Positions 22,404 to 33,995 of a stretch of DNA of 64,000 bases are shown one piece after another. The DNA comes from Telopea speciosissima. Its lineage: Eukaryota; Streptophyta; Magnoliopsida; Proteales; Proteaceae. Position 1 is the first letter of the stretch, and every line of letters begins with the position of its first letter. Under the pieces are notes generated by a model, which saw nothing but the letters and a program-made list of their open reading frames with translations, was not told the origin of the DNA and made no database searches. The stretch lies in assembly GCF_018873765.1 (NCBI RefSeq), contig NC_057919.1, forward strand, positions 21,740,698-21,804,697, read 5' to 3'. The position numbers were made by a program, and so were the translations under genes.

Positions 22404-23188
22404 GAACCAGCTGACTAGTCAGCGATGGCTATGTAGGACAGAGAATGTACAGATTTAAGTGAAATGATTTCAGAAACTAAAAGCTGTTCTAGTACATGTT
22501 CTGTTGTAAAGCCTTCTAACTTTTCCAGCTTTGATGCTGATCTTTGGATGGATTGCTCGTTAGTTTGTTCCATATACCAGATATACAGCTACTTTCTAAA
22601 AGATTGTAACCTAGAGATGCACATGTCTTACATGTAAATTGATCTTTAAACACGGAATGGAGTAAATATGTGTATTATTTATATCACACTCTTGTGCACG
22701 CTAACCTTAGTGAACAGGAGACAAACGGTTCAGTGTCTATGTAATGGCTGTTTGAACCGTATAACTAAAACACATGAATCAAATGATTGATAGGCTTCCA
22801 TCCAAAGACCACCAAATGTTCAGTTTTATAGTGCCAATTATAATCTTTGACAAATTTGCAATTGGTTTTTTTTAGGCTGTGTTTGGTATGCATTCTTGGA
22901 ATGCATTATAGATCAAGAATTGCGTTCTAGCTGGATTGTAAAAATCGCTGTTTGATAAGGCATTCCATTCTCAAATCCTTGTAATGTGGTCAAGAATGCA
23001 GTTCATATTGGAGTGCAACTTTTTCCCATTCTGTGTTTTCATTCTCCAGCTCGAGTCTTGAGTTACCCCTCCCGAGCCTTGACATCAAGCATCCTTTTCT
23101 TTTTCCTGAAAAAAATGGATGGGAATCACTGGGATTATCCGGTCACTGGGATTGAAGGATCAGTGATCACTGGATCGAGGGTTCATGA

Positions 23189-23213
23189 GAGAGAGAGAGA
23201 GAGAGAGAGAGAG
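23189..23213 (+). repeat. GA microsatellite
   Basis: About twelve GA dinucleotides in a row, extended on the 3' side by purine-rich sequence. Local ORFs here are artefacts of this composition. Confidence 0.9.
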
Positions 23214-24790
23214 GAACAGAGACAGATCACCGGGGAGAGAGGCAGAGAGAGCAAAAGAAGCAGAGACCCGAGCGGGGGAGAAGGGGGGTAACAGACGGGG
23301 AAGAGGAGATAGAGAGGAAACCTCTGGAAAGAGAAGAAAGGGCTGTGCCCTTCAATCTCAAGCCTCTACTTTGCCTGCTTCACGTGAACAACAACATCAG
23401 CAGAGAGTATCTTTTGTTTTGTTCCTCTCTTGGAAATTAGAAATCAAAAGAGTAAAAGGAAGGGGAGGATGAGTGGCAGAACTGAAAAATAAATGTGGGC
23501 TTTCAAATGTTGTTTAGAGGTTAAAAGGGAGAGTGAGAGATCCGTATGTAATATCGGTTTGGTGCTTTAGTGGGTGTATCAACAATCAACATCAACGATA
23601 GGTTGGATCTCCATCATCACAGGACGACCCCGATGCTTTGTTTATGCCATCGCATGGTTATAGTATCCTTGCTTGTCACGATGGAAATGGAGATTGAACT
23701 GGTCCATATGACTAGGAGACAGACGGAACATTGCATATAAGAATTTTAATTTTAAAAATTAAATGAGTGGTGTGGCTTACATCTCTGATTTTGGGTTGTC
23801 GCTGTTTCTATTTCTGAACTCAATGCATTCCGCATCAAGATTGGATGGGTACAGGGCTTCAGAGTTGACGGAGACAAAGAAGCTCTCGCTGCCCCTACCG
23901 TGAGCCTTCCAACACCCGGCTACTCCCGCATCTCCTCTACTCCTCCTGCTTTATCGGTGTTATGTATTTATGCAAGAGATGTTGCTCACTTGTTTGAAGA
24001 AAAACATGAGACTTCTAAAACCAAGAATGCTATTTTGTCAAACATATATCCAAACAATGTTTTCATTCTCAGTAAAAAAAAAAAAAAATGTATTTCTATC
24101 TTAGTATTTTTTTCATCATCGTAGAGGGTTTTGACATTGGTAACATGTACAGCTGGTTATAAAGATAAAGATTTCCCCTTGTGGCGGTGACTATTGCAAA
24201 GGGTGAAAATGTTGGACCGTGGCTGTCATTTGATGAGCAACACATTCACACAATGATGTGAGTAGAACTGAAAAAACTGATAGTATGGTCAGTATCAGCT
24301 AGTTGAGTCAGTACAGTTATACCAATAAGGTTTACAATGGTAGTACAAATATGATATTGCAAAAACTGTGATAGCAGTGGTCATGGTATGGGTGAAGCCA
24401 ATGACAGCTTGTGAGCAGTTATATGAAAGCAGTGTCGGTGAGTGTACTGATAGCAGTGGCAGTGTCACTGATATGTACAGTTTGATATATGTACAATATA
24501 GTCTGTATGTATAAATGGCAATCGTGCATTCATGTATATAGTTAAGAGTATGCATGAGGTGGATAGTGCGCTCCGAGTCAAGTCGGGTTGGTGTGGGACG
24601 TGACAAAACGAGGCGTGGTGTGGTGGCCCACCCCATATTATCTTTTTGGTTCATTGTTTGACTAGTTTTGGGTTTGATCACATTAATTATTTTTTAAATT
24701 TAAATGGACTCGGACCAATAAGGCAAGAAATATAAAATACATCATACCTATATGTATAGATAGACATATATCTATACATATAGATATGTT

Positions 24791-24970
24791 CCTAGCATTC
24801 GGATTGAAATCTTCTAATTCAATTTGTAGGAACCAAGAGTCACACATATTCTATGGGGTACCTTCAAAGGACACTGATTTCCTAACTCTTGCATTAGAAT
24901 CTTTTAATTCAATCGGTACAAATCAAGGGACACACCCCTTCCATGGGGTGCCGAGAAGCATCCACCTCTA
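24791..24970 (+). repeat. 90-bp imperfect tandem duplication
   Basis: CCTAGCATTCGGATTGAAATC at 24791 corresponds to a diverged copy at 24881; TCTTnTAATTCAAT and CATGGGGTnCC words recur with a spacing of 90 bp. Diverged, so old. Confidence 0.7.
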
Positions 24971-25008
24971 TAAATAAAGAAAGTGGGTGCCTTCAAAAGG
25001 TAATGCAC

Positions 25009-25013
<5 letters not shown>

Positions 25014-25041
<28 letters not shown>
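25014..25041 (+). repeat. CT microsatellite
   Basis: A run of about fourteen CT dinucleotides ending in a T run. Confidence 0.95.
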
Positions 25042-25045
<4 letters not shown>

Positions 25046-25641
25046 GTTATGCTGCCAATTTACTTAAAAATCACTACATTGTTTTCGTGATTGCATTGCA
25101 TACTTGTGTGGCCTGAGTACTACTCTAAAATTCTCAAAGGGGTTTGTAGTAGCGGAGTGCACTGTTATCGCCAGAAACCAACAAGGCTGTTGTATCTTGG
25201 AGGCCTACATGCATACACCCGGTTGAACCTATAGGGGCGATTAAGTTCTTAAGGAGAAAGCCCATTGATACACCTCAGCCTACTACACTTGAAGTTCTCT
25301 CCCGATCTTCTAAAAGATAAGTACATCTCTTTTGGTTGCCACTGTTACATCATTTGTTGATAAATACATCTCTCTTGATTGCCATTGTTACATCATTTGG
25401 TGCTGCAATAGAACTTCAATAGCATCTTTGGGTATTTATTTTGTATGGATATATATTCCATTATATGATGGTGTTGTTAGATTCCGGCAACCTTTGGTCG
25501 AGGAAATTAATGTTGCAGTTTACAAGTAATAACTACAGAGAATGAAGCATTCAAGTCCACAAATCAATCAGGAATATTAGAATTACTTTTGAAAGAAATA
25601 TGCCTACTGCGGTAACAGCTTTGATTTAATTAATTAACTAA

Positions 25642-28112
25642 TTAATCACAGGCACAGCCGGTGGTTCTCAAACGCTGTTTGCTCTGTAAATTTGAAACTT
25701 CTTCCATCTTGCTCTGCGTCACGTCCTGTAGAACCTCCCTCACCCACTCTCCAAAGAAGGTAGCATTATAGCCGATCTTGCCACCCTTGTAGATGGACAT
25801 GCATCGGCGATCGTCTTCTGGGTAAGGACATTTGTCCCCGTTCGGGTCCCTCCATGCACCTCTATGTCTCATCCCTGACCAGCTCGCAATCCAATGGTAC
25901 ACAAACTGCCCCACTCCAGCTAGTTTCAGCCATCCTTTGGGGAAGAACTCCATTACACTGCTGTTCCTATCCATGAAGAACATGTTCGTTAATTGGGCCC
26001 CATGTGGAGACACCAATATGTCCGTAGAGCTCATCAATCTCACCTGAAAACAATATGAAATCAAATAGTATGTGTTATGACCCTAATGGGGTTAGATCTA
26101 GTGTATCTGTCAGAGCAGAGTGAAAATCGTGTGTTGCTTAGGGTGAGAGCAAAGACGATGGTTGCAGAAGTGTGGTGGTCTATTATGTGTCTAATGAAAC
26201 TCGATCTAATGTATGAACGCTAAATTGGGCGGGCCGGACAAAAATTTATTATTGCCTGGGGAGTTTGGATCCTCTACTCCCACCTACCCAGTACTGACGT
26301 GCGACCTACACACAAGAAGGCGGTAAAGACCGCCTTACCTCCGCTCGGGCAAGGCACTCGAGCAGGGGTAAGGCGGTCTTTTCACCGCCCTGCTGTGTCT
26401 GGGGCGCACACGACAGTACCGGGCAGGTGGAAGTAAAGGATCCCAATTCTTGCCTGGGTTGCAGCTATATTCCTACTGGCTCAATTGTAGCTCCTATTTG
26501 GAATCCAACAGGATATTTTGGAAAATACCAAAACATAAGAGGGTATTTGTGAATCCAAAGGGGAGAGGGATTATTCCAAGTTTGCGCCTATGAATTGGGG
26601 TGATAGGAACGAGTTGGGCTCACGTTCACGTACGTGAGTGTACAAGAACGGCCCTCAGCTGTTCAGATGGAATCCATCCATGTGGGTCCCACAAAGTGGA
26701 TTCCATCTGAATAGTTGGAAGCCGTTCTCGTACGCTCACGTGCGTCAACGTGAGCTGGACTTCAATAGGAACATGGGTTGCAACCAATTTTTTTCGGGAC
26801 CAGCCTAGTATGGGTTAAGTTAAAGAGCTTGATTTACTCTGGAACTTTTGACTCATGGGTCAAGTACTCAACAGTATTGGTGTGGTTTGTGTGATTACAC
26901 TTTCATCAAAAAAAAAAATACTCAACAGTTGGTAAATAAACAACAAACATTGAAGATCCGAACCTGATCACAGAAGCTGAGATTATTAGAGTAAGCAACA
27001 CTGACCCTGCAACCTTCCACCTTGAGACATTCTCCCTGGAAGATCTCAATCACAGCAGAGTCATTCTTGAATGATCTCGCTCCGGTCCTCATGAACAGTG
27101 TCAGCCCAATAACCGGCACTCCCTTCTCGTTAACCTCCGCAATCCTACCCTCAAGACTCACATTACAAGACACCCGTGCCTTACACCTCAACAGATCATA
27201 AACCTCCATCCTCCTCTCCCTTGACATCCCACCCTCATTGTGCCTCATCACAACAGCCTCTTCAAAGCAAGCAGGCCCTTCAATCCCATCAAACCCTTCC
27301 ATATTAAGGGCACCACCATAGGTGGCCTCCATGAGGTACCTCAACCAAGAACCCATCTTAGTCCTGAGCTCACCCCAATGGTACAGAATCCAACGGTTAG
27401 GGACTCTACAAGAACCAATCGTCCTGTGCCACGCCACGAACGGAACCATTGCTGATAAGCCATGCCATATGTTGTCATAATTGTAATGGTTATAGGAGAC
27501 AAAGGTGAGACCCTTTAAGAGAGTGGCCTTGTGGGGTAGTGCTTCTGGCCATGCCAAGGCATAGGAATTCCATGAGCCATCGTGTGTGTCGTGACCCAAT
27601 ATGCAAAGTAATCTACCTTTTGAGGCCTCAGAAGGGAATTGCTGGTATTGTACCTCACCTTCCTCGTGAGTGTCATACATGGAACTCATGAACCATGTGT
27701 GGCCTTGTAAGGCTGTGTTTGTGTACCTTAAGTCCTTTAGAGGGAGGAATGTGACTGATTCGCGTAATTTGGTGGCCATGGCTTTGATCTCGATCGAGCA
27801 GTTGTTGAAGTTAATTGTGGTGTTGACGAAGTTCTCCCATTTGGGTAGGAAAGCCCATGATGCAGGGGAGGATGGGGAAGAGTGTATGGATTGTAATAAA
27901 GTATGGGTTTGGAGGAAAATAAAGATAATTACACAGGTGATAAGAATGAATAGAGAGAGTTTAGGTGAGTAGAGAGAAATTGAAGAGGAATTTCGTTGTT
28001 TGAAGGGCTTTCTGGGACTGTTCTCTGTTTCTGCAACTAAGTTCTTGGTCATGGCGGAAGACGAAGAAGAAGAAGACATGGGAAGGAAGACTGGTTTTGA
28101 GTGCGTGTGCAT
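25642..28112 (-). CDS. GT61 family glycosyltransferase (2 exons, 516 aa)
   Basis: Exon 1 is 28112-26964 (383 codons) and exon 2 is 26043-25642 (133 residues plus stop); the intron 26044-26963 has a GT donor and a TTTTCAG acceptor and keeps the frame (FCDQ to VRLMSS). The protein has a short Ser-rich cytosolic tail, one membrane anchor at about residues 51-68, then a lumenal catalytic domain: NHYNYDNIWHGL near 208-219, CRVPNRWILYHWGE near 235-248, and the GT61 (DUF563) signature SPHGAQLTN near 395-403. Type II topology fits a Golgi enzyme. GT61 members transfer xylose, arabinose or GlcNAc to glycans or cell-wall xylan; which sugar this one uses cannot be read here. M12 (28079) is an alternative start. 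A CT/Cys-rich C-terminus ends TTGCACD. The intron is half filled by MITEs. Confidence 0.85.
26261..26449. mobile_element. Mutator-like MITE, family M3, copy 1 (189 bp)
   Basis: Ends GAGTTTGGATCCTCTACTCC and, reverse-complemented, GAATTGGGATCCTTTACTTC pair for about 36 bp. A perfect 9-bp duplication TTGCCTGGG flanks it (26252-26260 and 26450-26458). The centre is a second palindrome around AAGGCGGTnnnnACCGCCTT. It lies in the GT61 intron. Confidence 0.85.
26468..26608. repeat. Repeat M4, copy 1 (inverted relative of 28460-28597)
   Basis: The reverse complement of this stretch aligns by eye with 28460-28597: TTGGAATAATnCCC, TTTTGGTATTTTCC/TTACC, AAAATATCCT and GGATTCCAAAT blocks occur in the same order. 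The two ends (TTCCTACTGGCTCAATTG and the complement of CCAATTnATAGG words) are weak inverted repeats, so it is probably a MITE. No target duplication found. Confidence 0.6.
26611..26764. mobile_element. Palindromic MITE, family M5 (154 bp)
   Basis: Almost the whole element is one hairpin: GCTCACGTTCACGTACGTGA on the left pairs with TCACGTGCGTCAACGTGAGC on the right, and the GATGGAATCCA blocks pair in the middle. An 8-bp duplication ATAGGAAC flanks it (26603-26610 and 26765-26772). It has inserted at the edge of the M4 repeat in the GT61 intron. Confidence 0.8.
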
Positions 28113-28216
28113 TACTGCCTAAAAAGAAATAAAGGAAAAAAGATAATAAGCCAAGTGAAGTAATTACGGAACCCTTCCCCCTTCCTTTCGCCTGAAGAAA
28201 CGAAAGCTCCACCTCC

Positions 28217-28228
28217 TAAATTTATACT
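28217..28228 (-). promoter_or_regulatory. Putative TATA box of the GT61 gene
   Basis: On the minus strand GAGTATAAATTT lies about 105-115 bp upstream of the GT61 ATG, at a normal distance for a short 5' UTR. Only the motif and its position support it. Confidence 0.5.
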
Positions 28229-28459
28229 CTCGGGTGGATGGTATTGGTAGATCAGTAGATGGGTACATTGAAGTTTACGTTTACTGTGTACACGATTTGA
28301 GTGTTGAGAATTGAGAGGTATTATCTGGTTTTTCAAAGGACCAATGGACGCACGGGATGGGGTATCATATAGGAGGGGCAACGGGGTCATTTCAAAGGAG
28401 GGAAGAGAGAGATAGACACAATGATGGGTTCCATGCTCGGGAAAAAATTTGGCTGCACC

Positions 28460-28597
28460 TGCTGCCCCCAATAGTAGGCAGGAATCAATTTGGAATAATT
28501 CCCTTTCCCTTTGGGTTCATAAATATCCCTTTAGGTTTTGATAATTACCAAAATATCCTTCTGGATTCCAAATCTGCACCTATGATTGGGGCAGCAG
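28460..28597. repeat. Repeat M4, copy 2
   Basis: Left end GCTGCCCCCAATAGTAGG and, reverse-complemented, right end GCTGCCCCAATCATAGG are inverted repeats, so this copy looks like a small MITE of about 138 bp. Its body aligns with the reverse complement of 26468-26608. Target duplication not found. Confidence 0.6.
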
Positions 28598-28946
28598 CCA
28601 AGTTTTGTCCCCAGGCTTGGGCTGATAGCTACCTTCAAAGACCTCAATAAAATCTCTTCCGGGTTACCACCAAAAATGTCGGAACAGGGCAACCTTCAAA
28701 ATGGATACCAAATTCGAGACACACATAACAATTATCTATAAGAAAAATAGACCTTGAATCCTATTAAAAAGGGGAGGGGAAGTAGAGATTCAAAAAGATG
28801 GAGATGCAGAGAGGGAATATGAGAGGGACAGAGGATATGCAAAAACGTCATTTACAGCAATGAGTGGGGCAAGAGAATAGGAGAGAAAGGGAGTACGTAT
28901 AAAAATCCTCTGCCATACTATAGGGTGTGCGGTGCACATCCTGCGG

Positions 28947-29133
28947 ATCCAGATCCTCTACTGTCGAGCTGTCCGATAGGACGGTACTGTCAAGACACAG
29001 CAAGGTGGGGAATGACCGCCTTACCCCTGCCCGAGCGCCTTGCCCAAGTAGGGGTAAGGTGGTTATTCACCGCCTTGCTATGTCTCGGCAGCACGGTCCT
29101 GCTGGTAAGCTCGGCAGTAGAGGATCCAAATTG
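28947..29133. mobile_element. Mutator-like MITE, family M3, copy 2 (about 187 bp)
   Basis: Both ends carry GATCCTCTACTG in inverted orientation and the centre is again a palindrome around CCGCCTTACCCCTGCC. Flanks share ACATCCTGCGG (28936-28946 and 29134-29144), an exact 9-11-bp duplication. Same family as 26261-26449. Confidence 0.8.
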
Positions 29134-29432
29134 ACATCCTGCGGGACGGCAGAGATGAAGTGTCCAATGTGGCACACATCATTTTTGTTGTGCGGCTTGT
29201 GCTGCAGGATATGCGCTACACACCTTGCAATACAGCAAAGGATCCAAACTCAGGATAGTACAACAGCGATGGAGAGAGTGGGTTGTAGCAGTGAATACAT
29301 TGAACAGTTGAGATGAGATGTAGAGAGGGATATCCAACGATCAATAAGATGGGGCGTGGGAGAGCATGGGAGATTCTATCCTACCACGCTTGCTCAAAGA
29401 AGTTTTTCCCATGTTTTATTTATTTTACTATA

Positions 29433-29561
29433 GGGCTCATGTTCTCTATGCCGCAGTGCAGGCAGCGTCCAGACACATGGGCCTACCACTCAGGGGGGCA
29501 GGGTGGTCATTGCGCCCACCCCCATGTGTTGCTGCGCCCCCGGCATAGAGAACATTCTCCC
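29433..29561. mobile_element. Mutator-like foldback MITE, family M2, copy 4 (129 bp)
   Basis: Left end GGGCTCATGTTCTCTATGCC and, reverse-complemented, right end GGGAGAATGTTCTCTATGCC form the inverted repeats. Perfect 9-bp duplication TTTACTATA (29424-29432 and 29562-29570). The ends match the GGGAGAAAGTTCTCTGTACG terminus of the copies at 4648 and 40124. Confidence 0.85.
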
Positions 29562-29589
29562 TTTACTATATTAATCATTGCCTTGTAGT

Positions 29590-29890
29590 TGAACGAATTG
29601 GGTATGTATTGTAACCCTAGTCTTGCTTTTAACTCGTTTTTTTCCCCTCATGTTCTATTTATTTATTATTTTATGTTATTTTCCTGTTTTGTGTTTATTT
29701 TATTTTGTCTAAGCAATAGGAAGACCAGTTTAACCAGATGGTCTGGGGTGCTTAACACCTTCCTAAGACGACAACTTGACTCATACCCTAATTCTTGGTT
29801 TGATTAATCCCCATTGGAACCGTTATAGAATCAAATTTGTTTTGTGTGGGCCTCAAACCATAATCTAGATGGCGACTTCCTATTCCCTCT
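29590..29890 (+). mobile_element. Ty3/gypsy LTR-leader-like fragment
   Basis: A GGTGCTTAACACCTTCC word followed some 115 bp later by AGATGGCGACTTCC resembles the R/U5-to-primer-site region of plant Ogre/Tat-type gypsy elements, where a TGGCGACT primer site is usual. No gag or pol follows. Recognition rests on these two words only. Confidence 0.4.
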
Positions 29891-30489
29891 TTCTCCAAAG
29901 AGGTGAAAATGAATTTAAGATTAGAGATTTCATTGGTCTCACAATGAAACTTGGTAGAGAGAGAGAAAGGGGTAAAAATTGACCAAACTCAGCTGTGTTT
30001 CATTTGATTCGGTAAAAACTGATCGAATCGTGTGTGACTCATACAAACTCAAGCCGAGTCTGATCATTTTTTGTTATATTGGACGAGTTTACATGACTTT
30101 TGACAAGCTTTTACTATTTTCCATCTTCCTTATCATGTTTGTCGCTAGAATGTAAATATCTTCCTTCGGTGGATCTTCCAAATATGTGACTAAGACTGAT
30201 TCGAAACCGAATCCGCAAGAAAGATGCTCCTGACCGAGATGTATTGGCTTCTCCTTGTTCAATGTTTACTCGATTCGGGCTGGCTTGATTTTTCAATAAT
30301 GTTTCCTTCACATGTTACTCCCTCGATTTTTTGGATCATAAATGGATATCATTAGCATAGTGGCATGTTTGCTCTAATACCACATTGAAATATTTAACCC
30401 AAAAGCTTAAGCTATTGGTGGATAGGTTCAACTAGTATATGAAGTTATCCTAGATTCGAGATATAATCGAAGTGAGATTATTCTCAAAA

Positions 30490-30516
30490 ATGAATATATA
30501 TATATATATATATATA
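30490..30516 (+). repeat. TA microsatellite
   Basis: About thirteen AT dinucleotides in a row. Confidence 0.9.
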
Positions 30517-30739
30517 CTTATGTTTACAACAATTTAGATTCTTAATTTTTGTTTGAATGAGATGTATCTATCCAATAAGAATTGAAATTAAACGATGTAG
30601 GTCATGTAAAATGATGAATGAAGAACTGTCTAAATATGAAGACCATAGGACAGAGTCTGCAACTTGATTAGTTCTTACTTCTTACTTCTTACTGGCCATT
30701 AATGTATTTATATATATAAAAAAGAGGAAACCCATCCAC

Positions 30740-30830
30740 CATTTTTTTCAGTGGCGCAAGATCGAACACATGACTTTTGAATTGAATGAATGAGAGCTTC
30801 AATCACAGTGGCATATTCGGTTGCTGAAAA
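30740..30830 (-). repeat. Possible SINE scrap
   Basis: On the minus strand a B-box-like TGTTCGATCTT is followed by an A run (the T run at 30743-30749 on the + strand). An A-box is not clear, so this is only suggestive. Confidence 0.3.
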
Positions 30831-33747
30831 TTAAAATAAGACAAGATCCTACTATTTTGGGACGATACGGAAAAGAATTAAAGATCAATAATAGTTTAGT
30901 TTTGAAGTTTCAGCAATAAAATCTTGATCGTCTTCGTGAAAGAGAAGCAAAATGAATTTTTTCATCGATCCTTACAAATAATTTTGAACCCCTAAATCCC
31001 AGGTCAACGAATTCACCTGTGTGGCTAGAGAACTTACCACCTGATGCTGATCCCCTTGATTTAGGGAATTTCTTTCATTCATTTGTTCATTTTTCATGGG
31101 TGGGTTTGGATTTTGGGAATATAGCAAGCGCATACTAAAGGTTGTTGCTCTGGGTTCGACTTTCTTTGTAAGGTTGCGTACATTATGACCCTCATTAGAC
31201 CCCACACTGGTTGGAGCCTTGTGCACTGATTACGCATTTTAGTAAGGATTGTCCATTCATGATTGACGGCTTTAATTACTGGTATTAATACTGTCCTAGA
31301 TCATGGCCCAAGAACAAGAAAATAAAAAAGAAAGGCTAGTGGGTTGCGATGAAGATGGTAACCTGTATATAGAGATTATTAAGAGCATAGCTGTTATATG
31401 ATTATTTAGGTTTGCTCTGGCCTGTGGCAGCATCCTCACGCTTGCAAACTACATTTTCATTTTTATATATATGCCACTCAAGTTATTCTCCCAAAACCAA
31501 TGTGAGACTATTCTTGAGTTTCAAGTTACCTTTTGCACACAAAAGTACAAATAAAAAATTCAAATCAAATTTTGGAGAGAAAATTTAAGATCACTTTTTG
31601 GAACTTTGACTCTAAAAATAGTACTTTTAAATATAATATTACAACAAGCATTCTCACGCTTGCAATCTGCATTTTCATTTTTATTTCTAGTAGGAAGAAA
31701 ATCAAGTTACAGAGAACTAGTGATTGTAAAATTTCTTTCACAAAAGTTCAAACTGCTAGGTGGAGGACACTCAGGTGTATAAGAGGGAGGAGGGAGGAGG
31801 GAGTTGTAGGCTCGTTAATAGCCGATGTGAGACTCATCTCCTAACCGTGATTAAGAAGAAAGAGGTTAAAACTATAAGAGTCACCGTTAGATGGTTTAAA
31901 TTTTGCAACTTTTCAATAAGAAAATTTTGATGTAGAGAGAGAGATGTAAACTGCAAACATGGTTTTACATTTGTGAAAAAGATTCTTGGACCTACATGGT
32001 GTGGGGAACTGGGGGAATTGTAGCCATGAGAGATCCAAAAGCTTTAAGTGATTAGCCCTAATCTAAAACTTATTAGCATATTAGGCCTGATAACCACAAA
32101 GCGTGTTAGGTCCAATAACCATGTTGGTCACCTAAGGAAAATCCGATGGTCAACTCAAAAGAAAGAAATGGGTGGTCTCAGTGGTAGTCTCATGGTAGCT
32201 AATAGGTCTTGTGACAACTAATAGCTAATAGATTAGAAAGAATATCAAAAACTAAAGGTTGTAAATTGAAATGACAAGTTTTTTCAGGTCAAGGTCCCTA
32301 AGACCCCAAGAAGGAATGATTGTTAATAGTGAAGAAATTAATATAGTAAACATAGAGCAAAACATGCACACATTTGGAGTATTTTAAATATCTCAATCAA
32401 GTAGGACACAATTGAACAAATCCCCAATCCACAACTAGGAATTCTTACAATAGATTTTCAAATGGATAATAAGTTCCTTGAACAAGATTTCTACTCCAAA
32501 GAAATAAAATTAAAAGACAAATCTTTTTGCCAAATATAAAAAAGAAATATCAGTGTAGTAGACTTAAATATTTTAACTACCCAAAACAAAATTGTAGAAG
32601 CAAATCATCCATTTAATAAATTACATAATAAAAAACCAGAAGTTTTAGTTGCTTAGAAAAAATGATAAAGAAATTGGGAACATAATAGAACAAAACGCAA
32701 ACCCTAATAGTGATTCTTCATTTGAAAACTCAAAAGGAATATATAAGTAAAGAAATCACCAAACAATTTAAAGTCTTAGATATTCAGAAAATAAACACAT
32801 ATGATATAAATACACCAAGAGTTGTCCAAACATTATCAAAGCAAGAAATTGAAGAAGAATAAGAAATAGAGAAAATTGAACAAAATTTTAAGGAATTAGA
32901 AATAAACAAACTAAATTACTCCAAACACAAATCTGTTCCAAGATTAAAAAGCTTTTATCCTTAACCAACTCCTTCAGATTTATAAATTGAAGAAATATAC
33001 CAATATACACAAGCCAGTTAGGACCCAGACACTATTTATTATGAATCGAATATAGATAGTATGTTTGATATCAAATCCTTAATTTTCTCAATGAAATGAT
33101 TATAGCTTCAACAGCTTACAAAATCAGAAATCAATCAAACTTTAACATTGCCAATATCCTTGTTCTTGGTTTCACCAACAACTCAAAGGATGGTGGGACA
33201 ATTATTTCTCCACTAATAAATAAAAAGTTTACATATAGTCAAAAGAAACTTAAACAATAATCCAATCAATACTGAAATAGGTGAAGATATCCTTGATGCC
33301 GTCAACACCTAAGTCTATACTATATAATTAACAACCTTTTGTAGGCGAATCGTCTCACTTCAAAGATGGATCATCAAAATTGTTAACTAATTTGAAGTAC
33401 CAAAATTATAAGATTTTAGGCTGTACAAAGATGTATTCTTATTCAAACTTATGCTTAGGTCTGATAGTCAACAATCATTTTGGAAGAAATTTTTTTTGTC
33501 AATGGCCTCTGTAATCTATTTTTTGAAAGAAAAAAAAAAATACAAATCATTTTACGGCAATACTTCTCAAAAAGTTATGAATTAACTTACGAAAGTTTAA
33601 TTGATTTCATCTATATGGAAGCCTTATGAGTATATAATGATCTTAGGCTAAAAAAATCAACTTAAAAATGAACAAAAAATCAATCACAAAGAATTAAAAG
33701 GATTTTATGAACAATTTGGCCTACCTCCTATAATTTCTCCTTAAAAA

Positions 33748-33993
33748 ATGTATAAAAAATCTAAACAATATTTTAGACCATATAAAAGGTATTATCCAAG
33801 CAAATATAAAAACAAATCACGAGTCAAAGAGCTTGACAAAGGAAACGACAAAAAGCCTTACAAGAAATACTATACAAAGCCACATGTCTGTTACAAATGT
33901 AGAGGAATGGGTCATTTCAAAAATCAATGTTATATGAAACAAAAGATCAGTAACCTTTTTTTTGTTTTGGTAAACAAAAGATCAATAACTTAG
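33748..33993 (+). pseudogene. Caulimovirid coat-protein C-terminus with zinc knuckle
   Basis: An 81-codon open stretch within the virus relic. It begins with a Lys/Tyr-rich basic tract (KYKNKSRVKELDKG, KKPYKKYYTK) and carries a Cx2Cx4Hx4C knuckle (CYKCRGMGHFKNQC), the RNA-binding motif at the end of caulimovirid coat proteins. Similar knuckles occur in retrotransposon Gag; the basic Tyr/Lys tract before it and the EQFGLPP block upstream favour a pararetrovirus. The frame runs into the solo-LTR junction. Truncated and flanked by stops, so not functional. Confidence 0.7.
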
Positions 33994-33995
33994 AT

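Larger units (their letters stand above)
22404..25641. other. Intergenic, SNARE 3' end to GT61 3' end
   Basis: Includes the SNARE 3' UTR directly after 22403. Beyond that: a segment from 22875 starting GGCTGTGTTTGGTATGC, a hAT/PIF-like terminus for which I could not find a matching right end; a GA microsatellite at 23189-23213; a poly-A run near 24074; a palindromic TATAGATATGTATA-type cluster at 24740-24790; a 90-bp direct repeat at 24791-24970; and a CT microsatellite at 25014-25041. No coding gene recognised. Confidence 0.5.
28230..32399. other. Intergenic region with MITEs and retroelement scraps
   Basis: Between the GT61 promoter and the endogenous virus there is no credible gene. It contains the M4, M3 and M2 copies listed separately, a gypsy-leader-like stretch at 29590-29890, a TA microsatellite at 30490-30516, a possible SINE scrap at 30740-30830, and a duplicated CTCACGCTTGCAA word at 31430 and 31655 spaced about 223 bp. 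The rest is AT-rich and unassigned. Confidence 0.5.

Noticed and set aside
23185..23472. Arg/Glu-rich ORF
   Set aside because: Translation of the GA microsatellite and its purine-rich flank.
22875..24070. Possible 1.2-kb hAT/PIF-like element starting GGCTGTGTTTGGTATGC
   Set aside because: The left terminus looks right, but the only candidate right end (near 24034-24070) matches poorly and no target duplication was seen.
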